64,000 nt of DNA from positions 193,204 to 257,203 of the forward strand of contig JAXRKP010000465.1 of assembly GCA_037039925.1 (NCBI GenBank), written 5' to 3'. Under the pieces are notes generated by a model, which saw only the letters and a list, made by a program, of their open reading frames with translations, did no database searches and was not told the DNA's origin. This stretch comes from Doris montereyensis (lineage: Eukaryota; Mollusca; Gastropoda; Nudibranchia; Dorididae). The position numbers were made by a program, and so were the translations under genes. Positions 37,776 to 59,099 of this stretch are shown here, one piece after another; the stretch's first letter is position 1; each line of letters starts with the position of its first letter.

Positions 37776-37875
37776 GCAGTCAACATAGAGAAAAAAATAG
37801 CTATGTGTTCCCAGCAAATAATTGTCAGTCGGAATTGCGGAGGATGTCCAACAGCTATGAGAAATACAGACAGGT

Positions 37876-37881
37876 TTATTC
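37876..37881 (-). terminator. Candidate polyadenylation signal for RHBDD1
   Basis: AATAAA on the minus strand, about 395 bp past the RHBDD1 stop codon and upstream of the SINE A copy. It is the first such hexamer seen downstream. Confidence 0.4.
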
Positions 37882-38274
37882 ATTCCCAAGTAAATGTGTC
37901 GGATATCTGAGCATGTTGGATAACTGGAAGTCGAATAACTGGCAGTAGACTATATTTAAGAAGCACGACAAAAAATTAAATGACATATAATCAAACGTCT
38001 CAAAGACAGTGTTATCAAACAATGACCACTTTGACACACATTAACATCATTTGACAAAATCCACTTCAAACAATTGCCCGAATTACACAATGCGCAAGAT
38101 GTAAAAAAGCACTCATGAAGAAAACAGCATCACTATAACACAACCTCCCGACAGCAAGCAAACTTAATCATAAGATCATTCACACAAGGCAACAGGAGTC
38201 ACTCAAATGAAAGACGTTGTCTGGTCTCTAGAAAATTGGCCGAAATGAGCAACGGGCTGTGTCAGACATCCATG

Positions 38275-47573
<9,299 letters not shown>

Positions 47574-47634
47574 CTTTTCTTCTTACAGTCACACAGGAGA
47601 TCAGAGTGTAAAGTCACGATGGAGATGAATTCGA

Positions 47635-47820
47635 TTTCAACGACCAGATATAAGATAGATAATTATCTCACACCAAGATCTAGCTCTTGATCTAGAAATC
47701 TAGATAGATCCTGGAGTTGTCTAGTTCCACTCCAGATTCTAGATCTAGTAGTAGAAAGAATACACTAAATCGTTCCGGGTGTTCCTAGAGCTAGAATCTA
47801 GCTCTAGATCTCGAATGAAT
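47635..47820. repeat. Cluster of AGATCTAG / TCTAGA palindromic steps
   Basis: More than ten overlapping TCTAGA, AGATCT and GAGCTC-like palindromes fall within 190 bp, in the presumed 5' UTR or first intron of RHBDD1. Similar clusters lie at 2895, 3030, 22505, 24150 and 48360. Confidence 0.6.
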
Positions 47821-47994
47821 GGGCGAAATCCAGAAATTATCTTTAGTCACTTAAAAATTTTGATAACGAACAAACAAGTTTATAGTACAAGAGTGTGCGG
47901 ATCATACAGGCGTTTGGGCAATGTCTTTAAAACATGTAAAATGGACACGTTCAAAAGTAAATTTCTTTGGCTAGATATTTGTTTATAAACACAG

Positions 47995-48036
47995 GGCGCC
48001 GCCATCTTATTACGTCATGGACGTTGACCAATCACA
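47995..48036 (-). promoter_or_regulatory. Probable RHBDD1 promoter: CCAAT, CRE and YY1-type sites
   Basis: Read on the minus strand in order: ATTGG (inverted CCAAT, NF-Y type), TGACGTAA (CRE-like) and AAGATGGCGGCG (YY1-type element commonly found at or just after start sites of housekeeping genes), then a TATAAA-like stretch. It is about 430 bp upstream of the RHBDD1 ATG, so the 5' UTR is long or split. CRE and CCAAT work in both orientations, so it could also drive plus-strand transcription. Confidence 0.55.
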
Positions 48037-48078
48037 TCTATTGATTTCGATCTGTCTGACGTGGCTCTTTGTTTCCAG

Positions 48079-48205
48079 ATGATGAAAGACAGTCTGTAAG
48101 GCTGGAAGAGGAAATCGAAAGTAAAGTGCCATTTGTTTTGAAAACCCAGACCCAGACATTTCAGTCCACAGTAGACAAGAGGAGACAAACAACTTGCGAT
48201 AAAGG
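48079..48205 (+). CDS. Possible plus-strand exon, divergent from RHBDD1
   Basis: After TTTCCAG (to 48078) a frame is open for 53 codons to TAA 48237-48239, reading DDERQSVRLEEEIESKVPF then TFQSTVDKRRQTTCDK. A weak donor AAAG|GTTCG at 48205/48206 would leave one base, phase-compatible with the exon at 50899. It has no start codon in frame and no recognised family. Confidence 0.22.
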
Positions 48206-48542
48206 TTCGACGAAAGACATTAGTTACAAAGAAATCTAATTCATAGAGCATAGATCAAGATGATCATTCACTTTTAATATAAGAATATAAGCCATAATAA
48301 TTCTGTCTTATCTATCACTGTCAGGTACAGGTATATAATGTATTATTTTTAAAATCATTTAGATCTATATACCTAATATAGCTATCTAGATCTAGAGTCT
48401 ATATCCAGTCTATATTTGAGATTGGGGCTGCAGAGAGAGATAGAGCTATTGATCTACATTTTCGATAAAAAAGGCCACCGAATAAGTCATTATTATATTC
48501 AATACGGAATAATGACAATTGGAATATTATCACCTGTCATTG

Positions 48543-49194
48543 CAGTGGAGCTCACCTACAACACCATATATCCAGATACAACAAGATCTCGGTTACAATG
48601 GGACATTTTCAAATCTTTGTTTTGATGTCTATCAAGGGAAGAAATCATTCCTATTGATGTGAAAAGCTATAACACAAAGAAAATGTCATAAATAAGAAGG
48701 AAGAGTTGGATTGGCGCTCTCCTGTGACATTCCCCATAAGCTAGAGCCACATACAACATACTACATTATATACATGTAGACATTGTAGGCTACAGTTATA
48801 TTGTTATTATTATGCCTGTGACAAAAGGCCCATTTAATTTGTACTAACCTGCATCATTAAGGATCAGGGCCTACGATACTACTTACTATGGCAATGCTAT
48901 GATTATGATGCTACATCATGCTAGCAACTGCCTGTGACTGTGTGTCATGTGCATGCGTAGTTATTAACCTGCACATCATGTAGCCTGTGTCGGGGTTAAC
49001 ACGGACAGCGAGAGAGGCTAGAACGACTTGGTTCGTCTCAGAATGTGCACTGCAGTGGTTTTTATTGAAGTTGGCACTAGAATCATGGATGATTATTATT
49101 TCTGTCTAGTGTTGTACATAGATTAATGTGGGTTCCTTCCCTTTATACACGACTTCAACAGGCCCATCTGTCCTGTTGTAACCGAGCTCCACTG
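48543..49194. mobile_element. TIR element with CAGTGGAGCTC ends
   Basis: Left end CAGTGGAGCTCACCTACAAC; right end, reversed, CAGTGGAGCTCGGTTACAAC. TA flanks the right end and TG the left, so a TA target duplication is plausible but mutated. Near 48585, 'tctcggttacaatggg' echoes the right end. No transposase is recognised inside, suggesting a non-autonomous pogo-like element of about 650 bp. Confidence 0.6.
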
Positions 49195-49307
49195 TAATAA
49201 ACTGTATTGAGATGCTAAGCCAATACAGTTGTCTTTTATGCTGTTCCTTCAGCTTCAGAGACCATTCTTCTCAATCCTTCTTTTTGGTTAAGGTCTTCTC
49301 AAATTAG

Positions 49308-49615
49308 GGGATTCCGTAGTCCAGAGGCAAGGTGTAGGCCTCTCAATCCAAAGGTTGTGGGTTCAAGCCCTGTCAGCTGTTGAAAAATTGTTTCTGGTTT
49401 TTTCAAATAAATGCTTCCCCTCCTGGTTCAGGTAAGCAGATCGACACCTAGTCCCATCGGAGACATGATGAAAAGGAGATCCTTTGTGCATTTCACAACA
49501 CTCTGTGCACATTAAAGATCCCTTAACTGTTTACAGGTCGGGGCAAAATTTAAAGTCCCATCAAAAATCCCTGAGATCACCTTAATTGTGAATGTAGGTA
49601 AATCAAATTAAGCTT
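49308..49615 (+). mobile_element. SINE family B copy
   Basis: A good full-length copy: 'tagtccagaggcaaggtgta' (A-box region), 'gttgtgggttcaagccctgt' (B box), 'caggtaagcagatcgacacc', 'tcccatcggagacatgatga', 'taaagatcccttaactgttt' and 'gatcaccttaattgtgaatg' to 'taaatcaaatt'. Confidence 0.82.
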
Positions 49616-49619
49616 ATCA

Positions 49620-50303
<684 letters not shown>

Positions 50304-50898
50304 ACTAACACACACATACACTCTATCTCTCTCACTCACTTTCAGCAATATATATCATTTTACAAGATTTACATAACATAGACAAGTTGCATTAAAAAAT
50401 CCGTTCAGAAGGTTAGAACAGCACAGTAATTGATGACTGTACATACATGTTAGTCATTATATAAGAGCATATTATGGCAATCAACATTTCAACATGCATG
50501 ATCTCAAAATTGTTTTAGAAACGAATTAAAGAAAGCACACTATGGATATCGTTTTGCAATAAATCTATAAATGTATGTATGTAGGCAAACTGTAAAACAA
50601 CTGATCAATCTGTTGAGACAACCAAGGGAAATCGTTTGCCATAAATCTATATGATCGATCGCTAAGCATGTAGGGGTTTAAGAGCGCTAATAATTGTCTC
50701 AACATTTTCTTCACTCATATGTCATGTAATATTATATTATGTAATTTATAGTCTAAGAGATTAAATATTTGCCTGAATACAGATGTTCATCTTTCCTATA
50801 AATATTTGAACATGATAACTTTCATCGTTTTGTTTTGTTTGTTGCTCATGACCACATCAAGTTTTTCTTATGATTTTTTTTTCTCTAAAATTTCACAG

Positions 50899-51085
50899 AT
50901 CAAGATGAAGCAGCTGAAAGGACAAGTGAAGGAGACAAAAAAGAGAAGAGGAGAGAAAAGCAGAATTCCTGAAGAACAAGGACAGGTTATGGACCGTCAC
51001 TATTCCTGTATTTATTGGACTATGCATCATCGTGGCTGCTTTCGTCTATCTTAACAGCCGACCAGCAAAACTGAAACCATCGTAA
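50899..51085 (+). CDS. Last exon of a tail-anchored membrane protein, one frameshift
   Basis: A pyrimidine-rich acceptor TTTCACAG ends at 50898. The first frame is highly charged (QDEAAERTSEGDKKEKRREK). One base shift near 50967 (an AATTCC context, consistent with a lost T) leads into LKNKDRLW, then one hydrophobic span of about 20 residues (TVTIPVFIGLCIIVAAFVYL) and a short positive tail ending KLKPS at TAA 51083-51085. Charged cytosolic segment, single C-terminal membrane span and a very short tail are typical of tail-anchored ER proteins. No specific family is recognised. Upstream exons are uncertain. Confidence 0.5.
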
Positions 51086-51464
51086 ATGAAAATTATATTT
51101 TTAGGAACTTTACAAACTTGATTTTTTGTTGTTGTTGGGGTTTTTTTTCGGGGGGGTGGGGGGTTTATTATAGAAAATGGTGGACAAGGTCTACTTCCAA
51201 GAATCAGTATCGTGGAGATGGTCCATACTATGATTTCCTCTATATTAAAGACATGATGATTGTGTGCCTTATTTTTGTTAAAACATCAAGCTTTTTCTAA
51301 GTCCTCTGAGCCCAACAAACTGTTTATTAATTGGTATAGAAATTCTTAAACATCTTATATGCACAAAGCCCTTTATGTGTACAAAATAGTTATTATATAT
51401 CCCTAAAGGTAACAATTCCCTTTTTGTTGTTGTTGTGATTTCTCTTTACTTTGAAGCATGTTGG
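51086..51464 (+). other. Presumed 3' UTR of the tail-anchored gene
   Basis: AT-rich, G-tract at 51149-51165 and no coding signal. The UTR end is not determined. Confidence 0.35.
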
Positions 51465-51575
51465 AGGGCGGTTGGCAGGTGTTGCTGGTAGGCCCTGTTT
51501 CTTTCCTGTCACTTCTTAATTCACCCTGATATCACCGCAATGATGGACGGGTAAAATTCAATGAAGCATGTTCAT
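51465..51575 (+). mobile_element. Dispersed repeat family D copy
   Basis: 'ggcggttggcaggtgttgct' plus 'ggtaggccctgtttctttcc', then 'cttaattcaccctgatatca' and 'ccgcaatgatggacgggtaa', ending 'attcaatgaa'. Confidence 0.7.
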
Positions 51576-53595
51576 TGCCTTATTGTTTCTAATAATTTCC
51601 TAGAACAGAAGTGATTATCACAATCCATAGCTTTGTAGCAAAACAGTGTCATGTTACAGAACAATGTCAACAAATATTTTCAGATTGAGTTGAGGCCACA
51701 AACCACTATTGTCAAATTATTGTATAAATTGTCCCTCTCATGTGAACATGTTTTGTATTATTTTGCATGACTTGAAATTTTAGGGCTCATGGCATTATAG
51801 TATTTATAGTCGTAGCGTTTAAACAGTTGGTACTAGAAGCTTGCATAGATGGGGTCCAGGGAAACAAAAAGAATTTACTTGATTCTTAAGAATTCTTTTT
51901 CTTTTTCTTTTTTTCGTCTAATATTTGTGTACATGCCTTTTCAAAGCATTAATCTGGTTGAAAATCACATGTAACAAAACCTAGCCTTTTAAAATGAACT
52001 GTCGAATAAATTCATTTCCACCGTTACCACTGAAGTGTGATAATAGTTTTAAATAGTCCTGTGTGTGACGTGACTGATTAAAGCAAACCCTGTCGTGGTC
52101 GTGTGATCAGAACAATTTTTGTTTTATGTGTATACGCACGTTGGTACATAAATATATTATAACAACTCATTCCTTTCTAGAACCATATAAATATATTGTG
52201 GGATTGCTCATTGTTATAATGATCCTTACTTCACTGAAAGCCATTGTGTTGTGTTATCTATCATTGCAGTTATTTAAAGTCTTAGATCTGCACCTGTATT
52301 TATTTAAGAATATCTTTTGGAGGGAAATTTATTTTTATAGTTGTTTTACAAATAACGGAATCTGTAAAGTTTGCTTTTAAATTTTGTGTTCGGGGCTGTC
52401 GTGAATTTAAAGTTAGTGTTAGATTTATGTCTGTATAAGATGACTGTATTATCTCCATTGGGAAATTATTTTGTGGTACATATATATACATATGCATCCA
52501 AAAGTCACAATAAATTGTATATATATAATAAGATACAATATATAGTGAAAATTAAATGTTTGATAAGATAATTTTCTTATTCATGTGCCGAGTCTAGGCA
52601 GGCATAGGCGATACTGAATTTCCATTCGTCTCTGTCATTCGAGGATCTGATGAAGTTATTGTTGCTGATATGCCTACTTGTGGCCCAGTCGTTAATACTT
52701 TTCATGTATGTCATTCTTTGTCTTCCTCTGTTTTTTTATGATAAGAAAAGAAAATGTAATTATGTGATTGAAAGCAGTCATGGTTTAGGCATACACACAT
52801 GTTACTATGTACAAAGCTGATTTCTATGCATTTCTTTTTAATTAACGTTGAATTTTGCTCCACCTGCAACATGTCACATTTTGCTGTACTTAACTCAACA
52901 ATAATACAAATGGTGAGTAAATGGTCCTATTTATTTGCACGGATGTCCTCAGACACGGCCTTAAAGATAAGGTAGAGATGGATTTTTTTGAGTACATAAT
53001 AGGTTTGATATGAACCATGTGAGCCATAAAATGCATGTCTGTCGGCGTGCCTACTTTTAAACCCATCATGATCAAAGGTGATGATCATGCTTTATCGTTC
53101 TTTCTTTTTTTCTTTATCACTTCCCATTCTGCCTTTATCTAGGTTTTTGTTGTTGTCCTAGATGTACCAGTAAATGTAATCAATTGTACAGCAACACTGT
53201 GATACTATTTTATCATGATGTTTTACTGGTAAACAATAAATGTTCTTCATCCTGTACGAGAAGTGGGGCTGTTTGATATTGAATCCAAATCCAAAGATAT
53301 TCATCTAGTAAAGATTGATTAATATATTATTCCATTTTCCACTTTGCAATAAAAGCTCAAATGGGGATAAGAAAACATTGAGGATACTTCATTGAATGCG
53401 GGTCACATTTGTGATTTTTTAAATGCCCTGAGTGTCATTCAATTCTCTAAACCAGAGCTTCTCAGAATATCTGATGCGGTGGACTGGTAGTTTTTTCCCC
53501 CCATGTGCCAGGGACATGTGAGCGAAATAAGCCAACCCTTCACCAAATGGCAGACGGCAGCTCACGTACTGATGACGGTATGCGTCGTGTACCAC
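51576..53595. other. No gene recognised; several AATAAA signals
   Basis: AT-rich spacer or long 3' UTR. AATAAA hexamers occur near 52006, 52510 and 53236. No exon with splice context is recognised. Confidence 0.4.
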
Positions 53596-53599
53596 TTTG

Positions 53600-53800
53600 A
53601 CTAGCACTGCTAACTTAACTACAAAATGAGGAGCAAATACAACTGTAAAATGACCAAAGATACAAAATAAAATGGGAGGCCCGAAGGAATAGAGACCAGA
53701 CAAATACAAAGGAATGGACAGAAAAATCTTTGGGCACCAATGGAATCAAACCTGCTTCCTCCACGTCAGCACTCATTGCACCGCCATGAAAGAGAGTGCA
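53600..53800 (-). mobile_element. SINE family C copy, left half of an inverted pair
   Basis: The minus strand reads 'tttcatggcggtgcaatgag', 'ggaggaagcaggtttgattc' and 'cattggtgcccaaagatttt', then a 'tttgtatttgtctggtctc' block. It abuts an opposite copy with only a few bases between them. Confidence 0.7.
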
Positions 53801-53962
53801 TTTTGCTCTCTTTCATCATGGCGAGGCGATGGGTGCCGATGCCAAGGTCATGGGTTCTGTTCTATGGGTGCCCAAAGATTTTTTTAATTTTTGCGTATTC
53901 CTTTGTATTTGTCTCGTTTTTGTTCCTATTGGGGCTTCAATATATTTTATAATTTCATGTCA
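53800..53962 (+). mobile_element. SINE family C copy, right half of an inverted pair
   Basis: 'tttcatcatggcgaggcgat' plus 'gggtgccgatgccaagg', a weak B box 'atgggttctgttct', 'gggtgcccaaagattttttt', 'cctttgtatttgtctcgttt' and 'ttggggcttcaatatatttt'. Confidence 0.7.
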
Positions 53963-53964
53963 TT

Positions 53965-54388
53965 GCTCTTCACTTTTGACATGTGGCTTGCCTCACTGTT
54001 TGTCTGTACACCTGTGTAAGTGTAAGCGGAAGTGTAACCATGTCGCTTGCCTCACTGTTTGTCTGTACACCTGTGTAAGTGTAAGCGTAGTGTAACCATG
54101 TCGCTTGCCTCACTGTTTGTCTGTACACCTGTGTAAGTGTAGCGGAAGTGTAACCATGTCGCTTGCCTCACTGTTTGTCTGTACACCTGTGTAAGCGGAA
54201 GTGTAACCATGTCGCTTGCCTCACTGTTTGTCTGTACACCTGTGTAAGCGGAAGTGTAGTGTAACCATGTCGCTTGCCTCACTGTTTGTCTGTACACCTG
54301 TGTAAGCGGAAGTGTAACCATGTCGCTTGCCTCACTGTTTGTCTGTACACCTGTGTAAGCGGAAGTGTAGTGTAGCCATGTCGTTTAA
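53965..54388. repeat. Minisatellite, 50-60 bp unit, seven copies
   Basis: The core 'gcttgcctcactgtttgtct' plus 'gtacacctgtgtaag' is followed by variable numbers of GTGTAAGC and GGAAGTGTA(GTGTA) modules and 'accatgtc'. Unit length differs by loss or gain of these short modules. Confidence 0.96.
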
Positions 54389-54462
54389 AACAATAAAAAC
54401 AGCAAGTATGGAGTGATGTGCAATATTTTGTAAGTTTATGACAAGCATGTTGAAATTGACAT

Positions 54463-54882
54463 ATGTTTTTATTGGTTAAAAATCATTTTGCATTGACTCC
54501 TTCGCTGCACAGGGGACATGACAATAACATAACAGAAACTGACGGTTTGCTTTTAAAGGATCTTATGCAAACAATATCCAAAGTGTTTTATGCAGTTATG
54601 TCCCTTACACCAGTCCACAAACCTATTGAAACACATCATGTCATAAGTCTGCCCATAAATTCTATGGGCACAGGATGGCATAAAATTATAGCACGTGCAG
54701 ATTGGCCCATAGAATTTACGGGGTACATGGCGTCAAAGCGGTTCAGTTGGACGTCTAAACAATGTCAAAATTCATTTTGGTTGAAACAAGAAAAGAGAAG
54801 CAACGACAATAGAAATATAAAACAAAACGATTGTTGTTATACATACAATAATTTAGAGGATGATGCCGACAACGTTTTGTAG
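54463..54882 (+). other. Open frame of 139 codons, coding status unclear
   Basis: ATG 54463 to TAG 54880-54882. It shows no signal peptide, domain or repeat that can be recognised. One such frame is expected by chance in a window of this size and base composition. 'gcccataaattctatggg' and 'gcccatagaatttacggg' inside it form an inverted repeat, which is unusual for coding DNA. Confidence 0.15.
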
Positions 54883-54889
54883 TCTTGTC

Positions 54890-56350
54890 TGTTGTATGTC
54901 CATTGATATACGCATAGCGTCTTGGGCGTCTTCAGGCACTGCATTTGGTGATTTTAGTTTTTGTCCTCGTCTCTTTCTATTTGTGTAGCTTACTGGTAAT
55001 TGCAAACGTGTGGGAGTCAATTTTTAGATGATATAATTTAGAACTAATGATGCTCGGGCTGGTGTTTACAAAAATGTTGAAAGTACCGCAATTTTTATTC
55101 TAGTTGCCGATTTAAGTAAACAGGCTTCATGCTCAAGAGGAAAAGACAAATGCAAAACATCAATCTATCTTTTTGTATCTCTGTCTGTCTGTCTGTCTGT
55201 CTCTCTCTATCTATCTATCTTTCTCTGTCTGTATCTGTCTTTGTGTATCTGTCTGTGGGTTTCTATGTTTGTTTTATTGGGTTTTTCTTTTGTATTTGAA
55301 ACCAGATGCTATAAATTTATATATCTGGATTTTAAACCTGTGCTGGTTATCATTACTGCCTGTTGTAATGTGACATAATGTGACATTGTGCCATATTCAC
55401 TCAACAGATGTTTATCATTGTTCATGTTGAATTGTCTCCACATCAGTTCTATAAGCCAGAAATTTACAGCACAAAACCAAATGAGGTAGAAATGTTTTTT
55501 CTTTCTTTTCTTTATGGTTATGTAATATTCATAATTTTTATCCTTATTTTTACTCTTTTTCTGTTACGTAACTGTGACACTTTATCAGATCTGATAACTG
55601 TTTTAATCAGCAACTTTCTACTACATATCATGTACTCTGTGCTCAGTTGCAGCAGGTTGTAGTCTCCTTAATGTATTAAGTATTATGTATTATCTTTTTC
55701 TCAGTCCTCAATGATTCCACAAACATTGAAAAAATATATATATATATATAATTTATTTTTTTGTTTGTTCATACATTATGATATATGTATGTTGTATTTG
55801 TCAGACCTACCTTATCACAACTCGTTGCCAGATGAGACAATTAATTGCAAAATTTTATGTTTTTTCTTCTTTTTCTTCTCACTTTGTTATTTATCATTAT
55901 TAGCTGTACCATAGAAGTAGTCATAGTAAATTGAGTAGAATTATGATTAGTAGTGGTATTATTTATATATATATATTTTTTTCTCTTTAAATTATTATTT
56001 CCGTTTTTCGTCAGCTTTTTAATTTTATTATTTTGAGAAACCGTAGTAGTAGCCACATGAATTACATGTAATGGTAATAGAATTACTTTAATCCCAGAGC
56101 TCTATATATGAGATGTTGGCACAATATAAATGTGTATTATTATTATTATTATTGTTATTATTATTATAACATTTATTATTATTATTATTATTTAGTATTA
56201 TTACACGTTCCAACTTACCAATAGTATTTCTTTGTATGTTACTTGATCTCATGACTGTGAAACATGATTTGGTCTTGAACTCGTTACAAACACATATTCG
56301 TACGTGTATTCCAATAAGTTCTATTCCTATGTGCATTTGTATTAGGATGT
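54890..56350. other. No gene recognised; short microsatellites
   Basis: TCTG/TCTA units at 55171-55235, TA runs near 55735 and 55965, and ATT runs at 56138-56195. The rest is AT-rich. Confidence 0.45.
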
Positions 56351-56354
56351 GTTG

Positions 56355-56500
56355 CGTGGTTGTCGGGTGCTGCTGGTAGGTCCTACTTCTTTCCTTACGC
56401 ATTCACTCTTTCACTTGTCTTTCATCTTGCTATTACGTCTTTATTCACCCTGAGATCACCGCATATGGTGGACACAGTAAATTTCAATAAACCCGAAAAG
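56355..56500 (+). mobile_element. Dispersed repeat family D copy
   Basis: One of the fullest copies: 'gtggttgtcgggtgctgctg' plus 'gtaggtcctacttctttcct', 'tcactctttcacttgtcttt', 'ttcaccctgagatcaccgca' and 'tggtggacacagtaaatttc' plus 'aataaa'. Confidence 0.72.
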
Positions 56501-56959
56501 TTGCATATAGTTGGTGAAACTGTTAAAACGAGTACGACACAATATATGAGATTTGTCCAAGAGGATCAAATTTTTGTATTTTTTGTATCCTTATAAATCT
56601 TGCAGTCTTTGGAGCAAAAGGAAAGCTAATTTTACGTACATGATCTAAACAAAGATTTCCATTTTTTTCCCCATAAAGCATAGCTTCCTGAAAAATTACG
56701 ACAGACAGACTTAAGCGCTTAGACAGGGTTACCAATGATATTTAAATTTTGTTTTTTGGTAGACTGACTGTTAATCACCAGACGTGCCTCAAGTAATAAT
56801 TTTTGCCACTGTGTTTGGTGTATAGCGGAAGAAAATTTGACAGGAGAAAGGAAAGGGAGAAAAACAGGTTTTAGTTTTACATTGATTATTACTACGGCAA
56901 TTAGTTGGACATATATATGTTATAAGCACATGTATATGTACATGTAGGGGGTACTACAA

Positions 56960-57140
56960 TAATTTTTCTGATTTTAATTATTGCAACTAAAAGTGCCATG
57001 TTGGACGTGAGTTTTGTTACTGCATGTACTGCAATGATTTGTCTGATTTTAATTATTGTAACTAAAAGTGCCATGTTGGACGTGAGTTTTGTTACTGCAT
57101 GTACTGCAATGATTTGTCTGATTTTAATTACTGCAACTAT
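56960..57140. repeat. Tandem repeat, 75-bp unit, about 2.4 copies
   Basis: 'tgcatgtactgcaatgattt' recurs exactly 75 bp apart (57021 and 57096), with 'agtgccatgttggacgtgag' between. The period is a multiple of three, hence the repetitive open frame. Confidence 0.92.
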
Positions 57141-57444
57141 GTATGACGCATATGTACATTCAACATGTGCACAAAAGATTATATTATTTCTATCGAAATT
57201 TCTATACTAGATCTTGAGCTGTGTATGTTGATGAATGGTTAAAAAGTTGAATTAAAATTTTGAGAAAAAAGCTTTTAATTGATATAATTCCCACCTCCAG
57301 TTAACTTTTAAATGTAATTACATTTCATGAATTCCACTACAAAATTTAAGAGTTATTCCTTATTCTTTTTTCTTTAATATTCATCATAAATTGGTCCAGC
57401 TTCTTTCTTGATTGATTTGTGCCAATGATAGACAATAAAGTTTA

Positions 57445-57640
<196 letters not shown>

Positions 57641-57844
57641 TTTGACTTGACTTTGCATGGCATTAATTCTCTCTCTTTTTTTTTTTCCAATCCATCCTTT
57701 AACATGGATTGTTAAACGAACATGGCAAGATGAGAAAAGACTCAAAAACAAATTATGAGAATAAAATGAAAATGAAAGAGAAGAAAGTCTTCTGGCCTTT
57801 TTTTTTTAATAGACTAAGAACAGGATTTATTATATTATGTCATG

Positions 57845-58040
57845 TATGTGAGTTATAACCTTTTGTCAGACAACAAACGAGTAATATTTATATAATGTAT
57901 ATACATGTATACACTTATCAATGCGCACCTGGCATTGTGTTATGTCAGAAATGGAACATGAAGCGAGATGAAACGAGAGTGGAGAGGAAAAGAGATCAAG
58001 GACAGGGGAGACAGTAGTGATGATCATAAATAGAAATGGA
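57845..58040 (-). mobile_element. Fragment of the TIR/hammerhead-like family
   Basis: The minus strand has 'ctcgtttgttgtctgacaaa' plus 'aggttataactc' (a mutated CTGACGA box) and an interior resembling 46440-46600. TIRs are not evident. Confidence 0.5.
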
Positions 58041-58049
58041 AAGACTTTT

Positions 58050-58205
58050 TAGTTTTGTTTAATTGAAATTTACCCCGTCCACCATTGTGATGATCTCAAG
58101 GTGAATTAAGGCGAAACAGAAAGATAAAAGAGAAGTGAAAGAGTCAAAAAAAAAAAAAGGAAAGAAGTAGGACCTACCAGCAACTCCCAGCCAACCGCCC
58201 GCAAC
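58050..58205 (-). mobile_element. Dispersed repeat family D copy
   Basis: The minus strand reads 'gggcggttggctgggagttg' plus 'ctggtaggtcctacttcttt', 'ctttcacttctcttttatct', 'cttaattcaccttgagatca' and 'tcacaatggtggacggggta' plus 'aatttcaat'. It gives the clearest consensus. Confidence 0.75.
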
Positions 58206-58519
58206 AGAAAGGCAAAGGATAAAAATACTTAGTACCCGGTACTGGTGGTATGAAGTGATACCACTACAAGATTTGCCCTTCTTGGCAATCCCACAGGGGC
58301 AGAGAGTTAGGGTAGGCCACGATTAGACTGGAGAGGTCTGATGGAGGATGGCTTGAAGAGAGGGGCCTTTCATGGAAGGACTAAAGAAGAAGAAATGCCC
58401 TTGGACAGGAACAAGCTGAAGTCTGTTGTCTGCGGCCTACATCCTGGTATTGTATAGGGTGAAAAGGCAAGTGGTGGGGATGATGAAGTGAAAGTTAAAA
58501 TGAAGTAAGAGAGAAGAAA

Positions 58520-58615
58520 CGAGGGAGAGAGAGAAAGACAGAGAGAGAGAGAGTCTTTTAGCTTGCAAGTTCAGAGAGAGAGACAGAGAGAGAGAGAGAA
58601 AGAGAGAGAGAGACT

Positions 58616-58650
<35 letters not shown>

Positions 58651-58652
58651 TC
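58520..58652. repeat. Interrupted (GA)n microsatellite
   Basis: GA runs separated by short unique pieces; 'gagtcttttagcttgca' and 'gagtcttgcatatt' hint at a duplicated flank. Confidence 0.9.
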
Positions 58653-58674
58653 TTGCATATTTAGATCTCAAGTG

Positions 58675-58990
58675 ATGAATGTCAATAAGAGACAACTCCA
58701 TCAAGGAAGACAGAACAAAACGATTGACGTTTCGGGTTATTAGTCATCGGAGAACACACGAGAAATATCTACACACTTGGACTTATTCAGACATCCCACA
58801 GTGTGGTGAGTGTAATGTCAGAAGGAAAAACAAAAAGATAGGGAAATGTGAGGGGGGAGAGGGGGAGGAGTGCGAGTAGAGAAGAGGAGGGTTAAGGAGA
58901 ACACACTCGAAAAAATTGTTCAACCGTTGGCGGGGCTTGAACCCACGACCTTCCTTGGTTGAGTTATCAATTATTGTCATTTATCACTTT
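58675..58990 (-). mobile_element. TIR/hammerhead-like element interrupted by a SINE B head
   Basis: Left end 'gaatgtcaataagagacaac'; right end, reversed, 'aaatgacaataattgataac'. On the minus strand at 58750-58726 are CCGATGA, a hairpin and GAAACGTC. Here the GAAAC box is intact and the first box has one change. At 58900-58965 a SINE B head (B box 'gtgggttcaagccccgcc' on the minus strand) sits inside. Confidence 0.6.
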
Positions 58991-59099
58991 TTCGCTTCAC
59001 TCATCAGTGGTTCCTTTGTATTTAGATTTTGATCCATTTATTAAAACTAGAGAAAGAAGACAGAAAGGTGTATTATACGAAAGAAAAGAAGGAGATTAG

